In this document: positions 40,275 to 49,405 of the stretch, piece after piece
How the letters are laid out: the number at the start of each line of letters is the position of its first letter
Numbering within the stretch: position 1 is the stretch's first letter
Source of the DNA: Nonomuraea terrae
GTDB lineage: Bacteria > Actinomycetota > Actinomycetes > Streptosporangiales > Streptosporangiaceae
Direction: 5' to 3'
NCBI RefSeq assembly: GCF_004348995.1
Contig: NZ_SMKQ01000046.1
Location: 1 to 50,313, forward strand
DNA: 50,313 bases
The notes under the pieces: generated by a model
Told to the model about the DNA's origin: nothing
Database searches by the model: none
What the model saw: only the letters and a program-made list of their open reading frames with translations
Translations under genes and position numbers: made by a program

Positions 40275-41245
40275 AGATTCGTCTGCTCGCGGGCCTCGTC
40301 GCCCTCGGGCTCGCCGCCACGGGCTGCGGCGGGGCCACGGTCGACGGCACGGCCGGCTCCTCCGCCCCGACCGGCGGGGCCGGCGCCTCCGCCGGTCCGT
40401 CCGGCACCGTGAAGATCGCGATCAACCCGTGGGTCGGGTACGAGGCCAGCGCGAACGTGGTGGCGTACCTGCTGGAGAACGAGCTCGGCCACGACGTCGA
40501 GCTGCCGGAGATCAAGGAGCAGCTGGCCTGGGAGGGCTTCGAGACCGGCGACGTCGACGTCATCATCGAGAACTGGGGCCACCCCGACCTGAAGAAGCAG
40601 TTCATCGAGGAGAAGAAGGTCGCGGTCGAGGCGGGCTCGACCGGCAACAAGGGCGTCATCGGGTGGTACATCCCGAAGTGGATGGCCGACGAGTATCCCG
40701 GCATCACCGACTACCGCAACCTCAACAAGTACGCCGAGCTGTTCCGGACCTCCGAGTCGGGCGACCAGGGCCAGCTGCTGTTCGGCGACCCGTCGTACGT
40801 CTCCAACGAGGACGCCCTGATCAGGAACCTCAAGCTGGACTACAAGGTCGTCGTGGGAGGCAGCGAGGCGGCCCTGATCAAGAGCGCCCAGCAGGCGCAG
40901 GAGCAGCGGCGGCCGTTGCTGTTCTACTTCTGGGACCCGCACTGGTTGTTCAGCGAGACCGAGCTGGTCCGGGTGAATCTGCCGCCGTACACCGAGGGCT
41001 GCGACGCCGACCCGAAGAAGGTCGCCTGCGACTACCCGGAGATGGACCTCGACAAGATCGTCAGCAAGCGGTTCGCGGACACCGGGGGCAAGGCGTACGA
41101 GCTGGTCAAGAATTTCTCCTGGACGAACGAGCACCAGAACGCCGTCGCCGACGACATGACCAACGGCGGGATGACGGGTGAGGAGGCGGCCAAGAAATGG
41201 GTCGAGGCCAATCCCTCGGTATGGCAGGCGTGGATCCCGAAATAA
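40271..41245 (+). CDS. Betaine/choline-type ABC importer binding lipoprotein, OpuAC/ProX type
   Basis: Extracytoplasmic binding lipoprotein, 324 residues. Lipobox AATGC (Cys at about 19), then a Gly/Ala/Ser linker. Family blocks: KIAINPWVGYEASANVVAYL, GDVDVIIENWGHPD, GVIGWYIPKWMADEYPG and FYFWDPHWLF. The several Trp residues fit an aromatic cage for a quaternary ammonium ligand. The ATG overlaps the permease stop. The choline-dehydrogenase-like gene follows about 150 bases downstream, which supports choline or betaine as ligand; the family alone cannot separate them. Confidence 0.9.
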   Translation: MKIRLLAGLVALGLAATGCGGATVDGTAGSSAPTGGAGASAGPSGTVKIAINPWVGYEASANVVAYLLENELGHDVELPEIKEQLAWEGFETGDVDVIIENWGHPDLKKQFIEEKKVAVEAGSTGNKGVIGWYIPKWMADEYPGITDYRNLNKYAELFRTSESGDQGQLLFGDPSYVSNEDALIRNLKLDYKVVVGGSEAALIKSAQQAQEQRRPLLFYFWDPHWLFSETELVRVNLPPYTEGCDADPKKVACDYPEMDLDKIVSKRFADTGGKAYELVKNFSWTNEHQNAVADDMTNGGMTGEEAAKKWVEANPSVWQAWIPK

Positions 41246-41397
41246 TCCGATATTACGGACTGCCGAAATCTCGATAAGTGCCCTTATAGGTTCCGTGCCG
41301 GGAAAAACCGGAAATGTTGGAGAGGGCGTTCCGTGATGAATCACAGCACCCCCGGGACGCCCGGGAAATCGCACACAGGTGTTTCTCTGGAGCCGTG

Positions 41398-43056
41398 GTG
41401 ACGGTGAAAGGACTGGGTCTCCCGTTGAGGTTCGATTTCGTCATCGTGGGCGGCGGCTCGGCCGGCTGCGCCCTGGCCAACCGGCTCAGCGCCGACCCTT
41501 CGACCTCGGTGCTCGTGCTGGAGGCCGGGCGCCCCGACTACCTGTGGGACGTCTTCATCCACATGCCGGCCGCGCTGATGTTCCCGATCGGCAGCCGCTT
41601 CTACGACTGGAAGTACGAGTCGGAGCCGGAGCCGTTCATGGGCGGCCGACGGGTCTACCACGCCCGCGGCAAGGTGCTGGGCGGCTCCAGCAGCATCAAC
41701 GGCATGATCTTCCAGCGCGGCAACCCGCTCGACTACGAGCGCTGGGCCGCCGATCCCGGTATGAAGCAGTGGGACTACGCGCACTGCCTGCCGTACTTCA
41801 AGAGGATGGAGAGCTGCCTGGCCGATCCCGGCACGCCGTTCCGCGGCGACGCGGGGCCGCTGAAGCTGGAGCGCGGCCCGGCCCGCGGGCCGCTGTTCGA
41901 GGCGTTCTTCGAGGCGGTCCAGCAGGCCGGCCACCCGCTCACCGACGACGTGAACGGCTTCCGCCAGGAGGGTTTCGCCGCCTTCGACCGGACCATCCAC
42001 CGGGGGCGGCGGCTCAGCGCGGCCCGCGCCTACCTGCATCCGGTACGCCGGCGCCTCAACCTGACCGTGCGGACCCGCGCGTTCGTGGAGAAGATCCTCT
42101 TCGAGGGCACGCGGGCGGTGGGCGTGCTCTGCGACGGCGAGCGGATCGAGGCCGGCGAGGTCGTCCTCTGCGGCGGCGCGATCAACAGCCCGCAGCTGCT
42201 GCAGGTGTCGGGGGTGGGCCCGAGAGCGCTGCTGGAGCCGTTGGGGATCAAGGTGGTGCACGACCTGCCGGGCGTGGGCGAGAACCTGCAGGACCACCTG
42301 GAGGTCTACGTCCAGCACGCCTGCACGCGGCCGGTCTCCCAGCAGCCGTCGCTGGCGTGGTGGCGGCGACCGTTCATCGGCGCGAACTGGCTGTTCCTGC
42401 GGCGCGGCCCGGGGGCCACCAACCACTTCGAGGCCGGCGGGTTCATCCGCTCCAACGACGACGTGGCGTACCCGAACCTGATGTTCCACTTCCTGCCGAT
42501 CGCCGTGCGCTACGACGGCTCGGCCCCGGCCGGCGGGCACGGCTACCAGGTGCACATCGGGCCGATGTACTCGGACGCGCGCGGCTCCGTACGGATCAGG
42601 TCGGCCGATCCGCGGCACAAGCCCGCCCTGCGCTTCAACTACCTGTCCACCGAGCAGGACCGCAGCGAGTGGGTGGAGGCGATCCGGCACGCCAGGAAGA
42701 TCCTCTCCCAGCCCGCCTGGGCCGGCCTGGACGGCGGCGAGATCTCCCCCGGGCCGGAAGTGCGGACCGACGAGGAGATCCTCGCCTGGGTCGCCGAGGA
42801 CGGCGAGACCGCCCTGCATCCTTCCTGCACCTGCCGGATGGGCACCGACGGGATGTCGGTCCTCGACCCCGACACGCTGCGCGTGCACGGCCTCGACGGC
42901 CTGCGCGTCGTGGACGCCTCTGCCATGCCGTACGTCACGAACGGCAACATCTACGCCCCGGTCATGATGCTCGCCGAGAAGTCCGCCGACCTCATCCTCG
43001 GCAACACCCCGCTGCCCCCCGAACCCGTGGAGTTCTACCGGCACGGCGCGAGCTAG
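41398..43056 (+). CDS. GMC oxidoreductase, choline-dehydrogenase-like
   Basis: FAD-dependent alcohol oxidoreductase of about 552 residues, in the group of choline dehydrogenase (BetA). The FAD-binding motif is [18 protein letters not shown] near the start, with VLVLEAG after it. [20 protein letters not shown] is the GMC signature 1, and [17 protein letters not shown] signature 2. The active-site region is [12 protein letters not shown] and the last block [20 protein letters not shown], in which N-I-Y replaces the more frequent N-T-N. The GTG at 41398 is preferred because GGAG lies five bases upstream; an ATG at 41314 would add 28 residues. No betaine-aldehyde dehydrogenase gene is adjacent, though the aldehyde dehydrogenase at 26291 could serve. 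Confidence 0.88.
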   Translation: MTVKGLGLPLRFDFVIVGGGSAGCALANRLSADPSTSVLVLEAGRPDYLWDVFIHMPAALMFPIGSRFYDWKYESEPEPFMGGRRVYHARGKVLGGSSSINGMIFQRGNPLDYERWAADPGMKQWDYAHCLPYFKRMESCLADPGTPFRGDAGPLKLERGPARGPLFEAFFEAVQQAGHPLTDDVNGFRQEGFAAFDRTIHRGRRLSAARAYLHPVRRRLNLTVRTRAFVEKILFEGTRAVGVLCDGERIEAGEVVLCGGAINSPQLLQVSGVGPRALLEPLGIKVVHDLPGVGENLQDHLEVYVQHACTRPVSQQPSLAWWRRPFIGANWLFLRRGPGATNHFEAGGFIRSNDDVAYPNLMFHFLPIAVRYDGSAPAGGHGYQVHIGPMYSDARGSVRIRSADPRHKPALRFNYLSTEQDRSEWVEAIRHARKILSQPAWAGLDGGEISPGPEVRTDEEILAWVAEDGETALHPSCTCRMGTDGMSVLDPDTLRVHGLDGLRVVDASAMPYVTNGNIYAPVMMLAEKSADLILGNTPLPPEPVEFYRHGAS

Positions 43057-43061
43057 TGCCG

Positions 43062-43098
43062 GGTATCGGCGCCCGGCCGGTGACCGGACGCCGATACC
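43062..43098. terminator. Bidirectional hairpin between convergent genes
   Basis: GGTATCGGCG (43062-43071) pairs perfectly with CGCCGATACC (43089-43098), and the loop can form an inner CCGGT/ACCGG stem. It lies between two convergent genes and lacks a U-run. Confidence 0.7.
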
Positions 43099-43106
43099 TG
43101 TCACGT

Positions 43107-43841
43107 TCAGGCCCGGCCGAGATGCCGGGCGAAGAACCGGACCGCGCTGTCGACCTCGAACCTCGGAAGTTCCAGGTGCTTGCCCGCGTTGGCGTGCAAC
43201 GTCTTCTCCTTCGAGGCGAAGGCGTCGAACAACGCGAGACCGGACTGGCGCGGGATGTGCTCGTCGTCCCACTGGAGCACGAACTCGATCGGCACGGTGA
43301 TCCGTCTGGCCGCCTCGGTCAGGGAGTCGGGCCAGAAGAGACCGAAGACCGCGGCGGTGATCCTGGGCTCGGCCGCCGTCAACGGCACCCCGATCGCGGT
43401 GCCCATGTTCGGGCCGAAGTAGCCGACCGGCCCGTCGATCTCCGGCAGCTTCTGCAGGGCGTCCAGGGTCGCCTGCCACTCCGGCACGGCACGCTCCGCC
43501 AGGTGGGCGTTGTACCGGATGATGATCGGGCCGACGGGCTCGCCCGCCGCCATCGCCTGCCGCAGCGCGGCGGTCTCCCGCTCGTCGGTCGCCGTACGGG
43601 GCCGCCCGCCGTGACCGGGCGCGTCGAGGGCGGCGACGTGGAACCCGCAGCCGGCTACGAGGCGGTGCGCCCGCCCCACCATTCCCGGCGCCTTCTTGTG
43701 CATGCCGCCACCGTGCCCCAGCAGCACGAGGGGGGCACGATCGACGCCCGACGCGGGAGACCAGAGCACGCCGGGAACCTCGCCCACGGTGAACTCGCGT
43801 TCGAGGACACCGCCTGACGATGTCTCCGCAGTGAAACGCAT
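43107..43841 (-). CDS. Alpha/beta-hydrolase-fold protein, nucleophile position replaced
   Basis: 244-residue alpha/beta-hydrolase of the dienelactone-hydrolase-like group: PLVLLGHGGGMHKK (oxyanion region), HVAALDAPGHGGR, acid residue region VLQWDDEHIP, and the histidine region AGKHLELPRFE near the end. In place of the nucleophile elbow G-x-S-x-G it reads YFGPNMGTAIG, with Asn (codon AAC) where Ser is expected. It may therefore be non-catalytic, binding a ligand, or act by another mechanism. Downstream of a 19-codon leader ORF, and its ribosome site can be hidden in a hairpin (43853-43868). Convergent with the GMC oxidoreductase gene. Confidence 0.85.
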   Translation of the reverse strand: MRFTAETSSGGVLEREFTVGEVPGVLWSPASGVDRAPLVLLGHGGGMHKKAPGMVGRAHRLVAGCGFHVAALDAPGHGGRPRTATDERETAALRQAMAAGEPVGPIIIRYNAHLAERAVPEWQATLDALQKLPEIDGPVGYFGPNMGTAIGVPLTAAEPRITAAVFGLFWPDSLTEAARRITVPIEFVLQWDDEHIPRQSGLALFDAFASKEKTLHANAGKHLELPRFEVDSAVRFFARHLGRA

Positions 43842-43852
43842 AGGTGTTGCCT

Positions 43853-43868
43853 CTCAGGAGTGCCTGAG
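43853..43868 (-). promoter_or_regulatory. Hairpin covering the hydrolase ribosome site
   Basis: On the minus strand CTCAGG-CACT-CCTGAG forms a six-base-pair stem; its right arm runs into GAGAGG, the Shine-Dalgarno region of the hydrolase start at 43841. The stem lies between the end of the leader ORF and the hydrolase, so folding could lower hydrolase translation. Confidence 0.45.
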
Positions 43869-43884
43869 GCGCTCCCGGCGACCC

Positions 43885-43944
43885 CTACGTCGATCGCCCG
43901 ACCGTGACGACGAGGGGGAGCACCCACATCGATACAGCGTTCAT
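43885..43944 (-). CDS. 19-residue leader-like ORF
   Basis: Reads MNAVSMWVLPLVVTVGRST. It is supported by an excellent ribosome site, GAGGAGGTGAGACC directly before the ATG, one of the strongest in the window, and by its place just upstream of the hydrolase gene. The middle is hydrophobic. No family is recognised. It may be a leader peptide that couples ribosome movement to the downstream hairpin, or a small membrane peptide. From 43945 to 44108 I see no further gene. Confidence 0.45.
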   Translation of the reverse strand: MNAVSMWVLPLVVTVGRST

Positions 43945-44108
43945 GGGTCTCACCTCCTCGCGCGATGTCACGATCCCCCGCAAGCTACCACCCGGATCTT
44001 CACCCGGGCCAACCCTTTTTCCTTGAACGTTCCGGTCCCCGCACCAGGCTCTCAAGAGCCTCGCCCCCGGTCTGCGAAGGTGCAGATCCGCGGCTCGCAG
44101 GGCACCTT

Positions 44109-44873
44109 TCACGTCTGGTGTTCGCGCCTGGTCACCAGGGTTTCGATGCCGTCGAGGACGCGTCGGAGGCCGAACTCGAAGGCGTGCTCGGGGCTGTAGG
44201 CGGCGTTCAGGGCCTCGCCGGCCGACTGGCCGACGCGGGCGGCGACCGGGAAGCGGGCCGGGTCGGCGATACGGCTGAGGAAGGGCGCGTGCGCGGCCCA
44301 CCACTGCTCGTCGCTCATCCCCGTACGGCTCTCCGCCTGCGCCGCCTCCACCGCGCCCCGGGCCGCGCCGTGCACGAACCCGGTGATCAGCGTGATCACC
44401 GAGTCCATCTCCAGGTCCGTCAGGCCGATGCCGTCGACCGCGCGCAGCTCGTAGTCGTATTTCGCGGTGACGTTGGGCCCGAGCACCGGGCGGCTCGCGG
44501 CCACCTGCAGCAGCCACGGGTGGCGCAGGTAGAGCGCCCAGTTCTCGCGCGCGATCTGCTCCAGCCGGCCGCGCCAGCCGCCGGGGACGTCCTCGGGCCG
44601 CGCGGTCTCGCCGTACACCGTGTCGAGCATGACGTCGAACAGCTCCGGCTTGCCCGGCACGTACGTGTAGAGCGACATCGTCCCCACGCCGAGGCGCTCG
44701 GCCACCCGCCGCATGGACAGCGCCTGCAGGCCCTCGGCGTCGGCCACCTCGATGGCGGCCCGCACGATGCGGTCGACGCTCAGCTCGGGCTTGCCCTTGC
44801 GGCTGGCCCGCTCGCCGGTGCGCCAGAGGAGGGCGAGGCTGCGCGCGGGGTCGCCCTTTCCTGAGTACTCCAC
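44109..44873 (-). CDS. TetR-family regulator of the exporter operon
   Basis: 254-residue TetR-type protein. A charged head of about 25 residues precedes the DNA-binding part (LSVDRIVRAAIEVADAEGLQ, ALSMRRVAERLGVGTMSLYTYVPGK). The C-terminal half is of the larger TetR_C type with LEQIARENWALYLRHPWLLQ, found in drug-efflux repressors. The GTG at 44873 is chosen for GAAGG five bases upstream. It diverges from the Drr-type exporter across an 88-base gap with strong palindromes, so it most likely represses both sides and is released by the exported compound. Confidence 0.9.
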   Translation of the reverse strand: MEYSGKGDPARSLALLWRTGERASRKGKPELSVDRIVRAAIEVADAEGLQALSMRRVAERLGVGTMSLYTYVPGKPELFDVMLDTVYGETARPEDVPGGWRGRLEQIARENWALYLRHPWLLQVAASRPVLGPNVTAKYDYELRAVDGIGLTDLEMDSVITLITGFVHGAARGAVEAAQAESRTGMSDEQWWAAHAPFLSRIADPARFPVAARVGQSAGEALNAAYSPEHAFEFGLRRVLDGIETLVTRREHQT

Positions 44874-44882
44874 GGTCACCTT

Positions 44883-44900
44883 CGTACGGTACACCGTACG
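44883..44900. promoter_or_regulatory. TetR operator-like palindrome
   Basis: CGTACGGT-AC-ACCGTACG: perfect eight-base arms with a two-base centre, ten bases upstream of the TetR start. Confidence 0.75.
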
Positions 44901-44915
44901 GTTGCCGTCACGCTT

Positions 44916-44945
44916 CCGTATGCTGTACGGTACGCTGTACGATAC
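44916..44945. promoter_or_regulatory. Second operator-like region of the TetR/exporter pair
   Basis: Contains GTACGGTAC and two direct copies of CTGTACGRTAC, which resemble half-sites of the palindrome at 44883. It ends with ATACG arms matching CGTAT at its start and lies about 17 bases before the exporter ATPase start. Confidence 0.5.
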
Positions 44946-44961
44946 GACAGGGGAGGCGGCA

Positions 44962-45884
<923 letters not shown>

Positions 45885-45888
<4 letters not shown>

Positions 45889-46694
45889 CCGCCATGACCG
45901 CGACCGGAGGACGGCTGCGCTGGGCCGTGGCCGACGGCTGGACGGTCGCCCGCCGCGACCTGGTCCACTGGGCCAACCAGCCCATGACGGTGGTCTTCGG
46001 GGTGCTCTTCCCCGTGGTGATCACCCTGGCCTTCGGCTACCTGTTCGGCGGCGCGGTGGACGTCCCCGAGGGGGCCGGCTACTTCGCGTTCCTCATGCCC
46101 GGCATGTACGGCATGACGATGCTCTTCGGGCTGAGCTCCACCATGATCACCGTCACCACCGACGTCTCCAAGGGCGTCACCGACCGGTTCCGTTCGCTGC
46201 CGATGTCCCCGTCGGCCGTGCTGATCGGGCGGGCCATCGCCGACCTGCTCCACTCGGTCGTCGTCCTGGCCGGCATGCTGGCCTGCGGCCTGGCCGTCGG
46301 CTGGCGTCCCGCCACGCTCTCCGGCGCGCTCGGCGCGGTGGGCCTGCTGCTGCTCCTGCGCTTCTCGCTGCTGTGGGCGGGCATCTACCTGGGCCTGATC
46401 ACCAGGGATCCGGGCGCGGTGGTGGCGGTGCAGACGCTGGAGTTCCCCGTCGGGTTCCTGTCGAACGCCTTCGTCGCCCCGGCCACCATGCCGGGCTGGC
46501 TCGGGGCGGTCGCGGAGTGGAACCCGCTGTCGTCGACGGTGGCGGCGGCCAGGCAGCTGTTCGGCAACCCCGGCTGGGGCGGCGACTCGTGGGTGGCCCA
46601 GCACGCCGTGCCGATGGCGGTGGCCTGGCCGGTGGTGATCACCGTGGTGTTCTTCGTCCTGTCGGTCCGCCGCTACCGGCGGCTCGACCGCTAA
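45885..46694 (+). CDS. ABC-2 type exporter permease, DrrB type
   Basis: 269-residue membrane subunit of the exporter. ABC-2 features: amphipathic start with VARRDLVHWANQPMTVVFGV, the first helix FPVVITLAFGYLFGG, YFAFLMPGMYGMTMLFGL, the Pro-rich loop RFRSLPMSPSAVLIGR and FPVGFLSNAFVAPATMP. Several helices in all. Its stop overlaps that of the facing MarR gene by four bases (CTAA). Confidence 0.92.
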
Positions 46695-47143
46695 CGCTCG
46701 GTCAGGGCCGCGTCGTAGGCGAGGAGCGTCCGGACGACCACCTGGCGCTCCTCCGGCGTGAGCGGCTCCAGCGCCTGCCGCCACGCGTTGACGCCGTAGC
46801 CGAGCCATTCGTGGATGGCCCGCTGGTGCAGGTCGGCGATGCTGACGATCGTGCGGCGGCGGTCGGCGTCGTCCTCGCGCCGGTCCAGCACGCCTTTCCT
46901 GCTGAGGTCGCCGACCATCAGGCTGACCGTGGCCGGGGCCACCTCCAGCCGGGCGGCCAGCTCGTTCACCGTCATCGAGCCGTCGAACAGCAGATACGCC
47001 AGCAGGGAGAGGTGCCGGGGCGCCAGTGACAACGACTGCAGCTCCTCGGGTACCTTGGCCCGCTTGGCCCGGCCCACCAACCGGGGCATCAGCAGGAGCA
47101 ATGTCCTGACGCTCTCGTTCAGGCTCGGGTCGGCTGTTGACAT
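46691..47143 (-). CDS. MarR-family regulator
   Basis: About 150-residue winged-helix regulator. LAPRHLSLLAYLLFDGSMTV, NELAARLEVAPATVSLMVGD, LSRKGVLDRREDDADRRRTI give the full MarR wing and recognition helix. The ATG at 47143 is used; GTG and TTG codons directly before it are in frame and possible. It diverges from the nitroreductase/hemerythrin fusion, and the perfect palindrome between them (47169-47184) is the obvious operator. MarR proteins with such neighbours often respond to redox or phenolic stress, an inference here. Confidence 0.9.
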   Translation of the reverse strand: MSTADPSLNESVRTLLLLMPRLVGRAKRAKVPEELQSLSLAPRHLSLLAYLLFDGSMTVNELAARLEVAPATVSLMVGDLSRKGVLDRREDDADRRRTIVSIADLHQRAIHEWLGYGVNAWRQALEPLTPEERQVVVRTLLAYDAALTER

Positions 47144-47168
47144 CACCAATACCTTGCTGTCTAAATTA

Positions 47169-47184
47169 GCTTTGCTATCAAAGC
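47169..47184. promoter_or_regulatory. MarR operator-like palindrome GCTTTG-CTAT-CAAAGC
   Basis: Perfect six-base arms and a four-base centre in the 75-base divergent region, 25 bases upstream of the MarR start and 34 bases upstream of the fusion gene. AT-rich arms suit MarR binding. Confidence 0.65.
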
Positions 47185-47218
47185 AAATCTGTTCACGGCC
47201 TCACCCAAGGATAGTGAG

Positions 47219-48010
47219 ATGGCTGACGTCAACCAGCAGGTCATCGAGGAGTTCCGGGCCAACGGCGGCAAGGTGGGCGGCAGGTTCGCGCACGCGCCCC
47301 TGGTGCTGCTCACCACCAAAGGAGCGAAGACCGGCAGGCCCCACACCACCCCGGCGGTCTACCTGCGCGACGGCGAACGCGTCCTCGTCTTCGCCACCAA
47401 CGCCGGAGCCGACACCCATCCGGCCTGGTACCACAACCTCCTGGCCGACCAGGAGGTCACCGTCGAGCTGGGCGAGCAGAGGTTCACCGCGCGGGCCGTG
47501 CCGCTGGAGGGCGAGGAACGCGACCGCATGTACGCCCGCCAGGCCGCCCTCGATCCGGCCTTCGCCGCGTACCAGGAGCGGACCGGCCGCGTCATCCCGG
47601 TCGTCGCGCTCCACCTGGACGGCGAGCGGCTGCGCGCGTTCGGCGACGAGCTGGTCAAGATCCACGACTACTTCCGCGAGGAGCTGGCCCGGCTGCGCGC
47701 CGGCCAGGCCCCCGCCTCCGAGCTGCGGGTGAACTGCCTGGCGTTCTGCGACGGGCTGTCGGCGCACCACGGCGGCGAGGAGCACGTCGCGTTCCCGTGG
47801 CTGGAGGAGCGCCATCCCGAGCTGAAGGAGCCGCTCGAACGGCTGCGCCACGAGCACGTGGCCATCGCCGCGCTGATCGAGGAGCTGCGCGGCGCCACCG
47901 ATCCGGCGACGCTGGAGCGCGTCGCCGGTGAGCTGGAGGCGCATTTCACCTACGAGGAGGAGCAGCTCGTTCCGCTGCTCAACACGCTGACGAGCGTGCC
48001 CTGGGCGTGA
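47219..48010 (+). CDS. Deazaflavin-dependent nitroreductase (Ddn-like) fused to a hemerythrin domain
   Basis: Two-domain protein of 263 residues. Residues about 1-135 match the F420-dependent Ddn/DUF385 family: VLLTTKGAKTGRPHTTPAVY, then FATNAGADTHPAWYHNLLAD. Residues about 140-260 form a hemerythrin-like four-helix bundle with the His/Glu set of a di-iron site: KIHDYFREEL, LSAHHGGEEHVAFPWLEE, LRHEHVAIAALIEEL and HFTYEEEQLVPLL. A function coupling F420-linked reduction to oxygen, nitric oxide or iron sensing is plausible. It is divergent from a MarR gene, which supports a stress response. ATG start chosen by alignment with single-domain Ddn proteins; AGGATAG precedes it. It ends six bases from the facing GTPase gene. 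Confidence 0.88.
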   Translation: MADVNQQVIEEFRANGGKVGGRFAHAPLVLLTTKGAKTGRPHTTPAVYLRDGERVLVFATNAGADTHPAWYHNLLADQEVTVELGEQRFTARAVPLEGEERDRMYARQAALDPAFAAYQERTGRVIPVVALHLDGERLRAFGDELVKIHDYFREELARLRAGQAPASELRVNCLAFCDGLSAHHGGEEHVAFPWLEERHPELKEPLERLRHEHVAIAALIEELRGATDPATLERVAGELEAHFTYEEEQLVPLLNTLTSVPWA

Positions 48011-48016
48011 ACCGCG

Positions 48017-48592
48017 CTAGACGGGCGCCGCACGCAGGCGTACGACGTGCTCGACCAGTGCGATGAGCGTCGCCTTGACCGAATCGCGGTTACGGGCGTC
48101 GGTCCGCACGATCGGCACGTGCGGCGACAGCGCGAGCGCCTCCCTGACCTCCTCGTCGGAGTGCATGAACTGCCCGTCCCAGCCGTTGATGCCGACCACG
48201 AACGGCAGCTTGGCCTCTTCGAAGTAGTCGATGGCCGGAAAGCTGTCGGCCAGGCGGCGCGTGTCGAGCAGCACCACGGCGCCGATCGCCCCCCGCACCA
48301 GGTCGTCCCACATGAACCAGAACCGGTGCTGCCCGGGCGTGCCGAACAGGTAGAGGATCAGATCGCGGTCGAGGGACAGCCGGCCGAAGTCCATGGCCAC
48401 GGTCGTGGTCTGCTTGTTCGGCGTCATGCCCAGGTCGTCGATGCCCGCGGACGCGTCCGTCATCACCGCTTCCGTGGTGAGCGGCAGGATCTCGGACACC
48501 GCCCCCACGAACGTCGTCTTCCCGACGCCGAACCCCCCGGCGACGACGATCTTCGTCGACGTGAGGCCGGGGCTAGAGCCTGCGTAGTCCAC
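48017..48592 (-). CDS. cvnD: Conservon small GTPase, CvnD-like (conservon 5)
   Basis: 191 residues, with MDYAGSSPGLTSTK at the N-terminus (the others have DFAGSS), P-loop GGFGVGKTTFVGAVSEI, switch QTTTVAMDFGRLSLDRD and G3 block LFGTPGQHRFWFMWDD. GTG start inside the DUF742 gene by 20 bases. It faces the nitroreductase/hemerythrin fusion gene. Confidence 0.93.
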   Translation of the reverse strand: MDYAGSSPGLTSTKIVVAGGFGVGKTTFVGAVSEILPLTTEAVMTDASAGIDDLGMTPNKQTTTVAMDFGRLSLDRDLILYLFGTPGQHRFWFMWDDLVRGAIGAVVLLDTRRLADSFPAIDYFEEAKLPFVVGINGWDGQFMHSDEEVREALALSPHVPIVRTDARNRDSVKATLIALVEHVVRLRAAPV

Positions 48593-48935
48593 TGAGCACC
48601 CTTTCGAGCATGTTGAGGTCTGGCTGTCCCTGACTGAGGCGCGGGTGGTGGAGGCGTACGAGTCCTTCGTCGGACATGTCCGCCACGATCACCCGCGCCA
48701 CGCCCAGCGGGACGCGGAGCAGGGCCGAGATCTCGGCGACCGACCGGAACGTCCGGCACAGTTGCATGATGGCCTCCTGCTCGGGGGTGAGCATGGCCAT
48801 CTCGTCGTCCGGGATGGACATCGCCGAGATCAGGGTCTCCATCGCGAGGTGGTAACGCGGCTCCGATCGGCCGCCCGTCACCGCGTAAGGACGGAACAGG
48901 GGCTCCTCGTCCCCTGTGCCGTCAGTGCCGTACAC
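48573..48935 (-). CDS. cvnC: DUF742 protein, CvnC-like (conservon 5)
   Basis: 120 residues with a short acidic head, the RPYAVTGGRSEPR box at about 15-27, RSVAEISALLRVPLGVARVI, DMSDEGLVRLHHPR and the shared end LERVLSGLRRL. The second third (MSIPDDEMAMLTPEQEAIMQ) differs from the others. The GTG at 48935 is the likely start. It lies 26 bases after the roadblock gene. Confidence 0.91.
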   Translation of the reverse strand: MYGTDGTGDEEPLFRPYAVTGGRSEPRYHLAMETLISAMSIPDDEMAMLTPEQEAIMQLCRTFRSVAEISALLRVPLGVARVIVADMSDEGLVRLHHPRLSQGQPDLNMLERVLSGLRRL

Positions 48936-48961
48936 GGCCCGCTCCCATCAGTTCCATCACA

Positions 48962-49384
48962 TCACCGGCTCCTGGCGGCCTGCAGCTCAGCACGCAACGC
49001 GGGCGTCAGAGCCTGTCCCGCCCTGTCTACCAGCAAGGTCATCTGGTACGCCACGAGGCCCATGTCACAATCCGGCCCCGCCAGAACAGTCAGCACCGAG
49101 CCGTCGCTGATGGCCATGACCAGCAACAGGCCGCGCTGCATCTCGACGACGGTCTGCGTCACCGCGCCGCCCTCGAACACCCTGGACGCACCCACGGTCA
49201 GGCTCAGCAGACCGGCGGAGACCGCGGCGAGCTGGTCGGCCCGGTCCGGAGGGAATCCCTCCGAGGCGGCCAGGCACAGCCCGTCCGCCGAGACGACGAC
49301 GGCATGAGCGACTCCGGGAGTGTTGCGGACGAAGTCGGTGATCAGCCAGTCGAACCTGTGCGCCTCATGGCTAAGCGTTGTCAC
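48962..49384 (-). CDS. cvnB: Roadblock/LC7 protein, CvnB-like (conservon 5)
   Basis: 140 residues. RFDWLITDFVRNTPGVAHAV, DGLCLAASEGFPPDRADQL and GPDCDMGLVAYQMTLLVDRA identify the family. GTG start with GGGGAGG upstream. It lies 21 bases after the kinase stop. Confidence 0.93.
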   Translation of the reverse strand: MTTLSHEAHRFDWLITDFVRNTPGVAHAVVVSADGLCLAASEGFPPDRADQLAAVSAGLLSLTVGASRVFEGGAVTQTVVEMQRGLLLVMAISDGSVLTVLAGPDCDMGLVAYQMTLLVDRAGQALTPALRAELQAARSR

Positions 49385-49405
49385 GCATCCTCCCCGGCGG
49401 GACGC

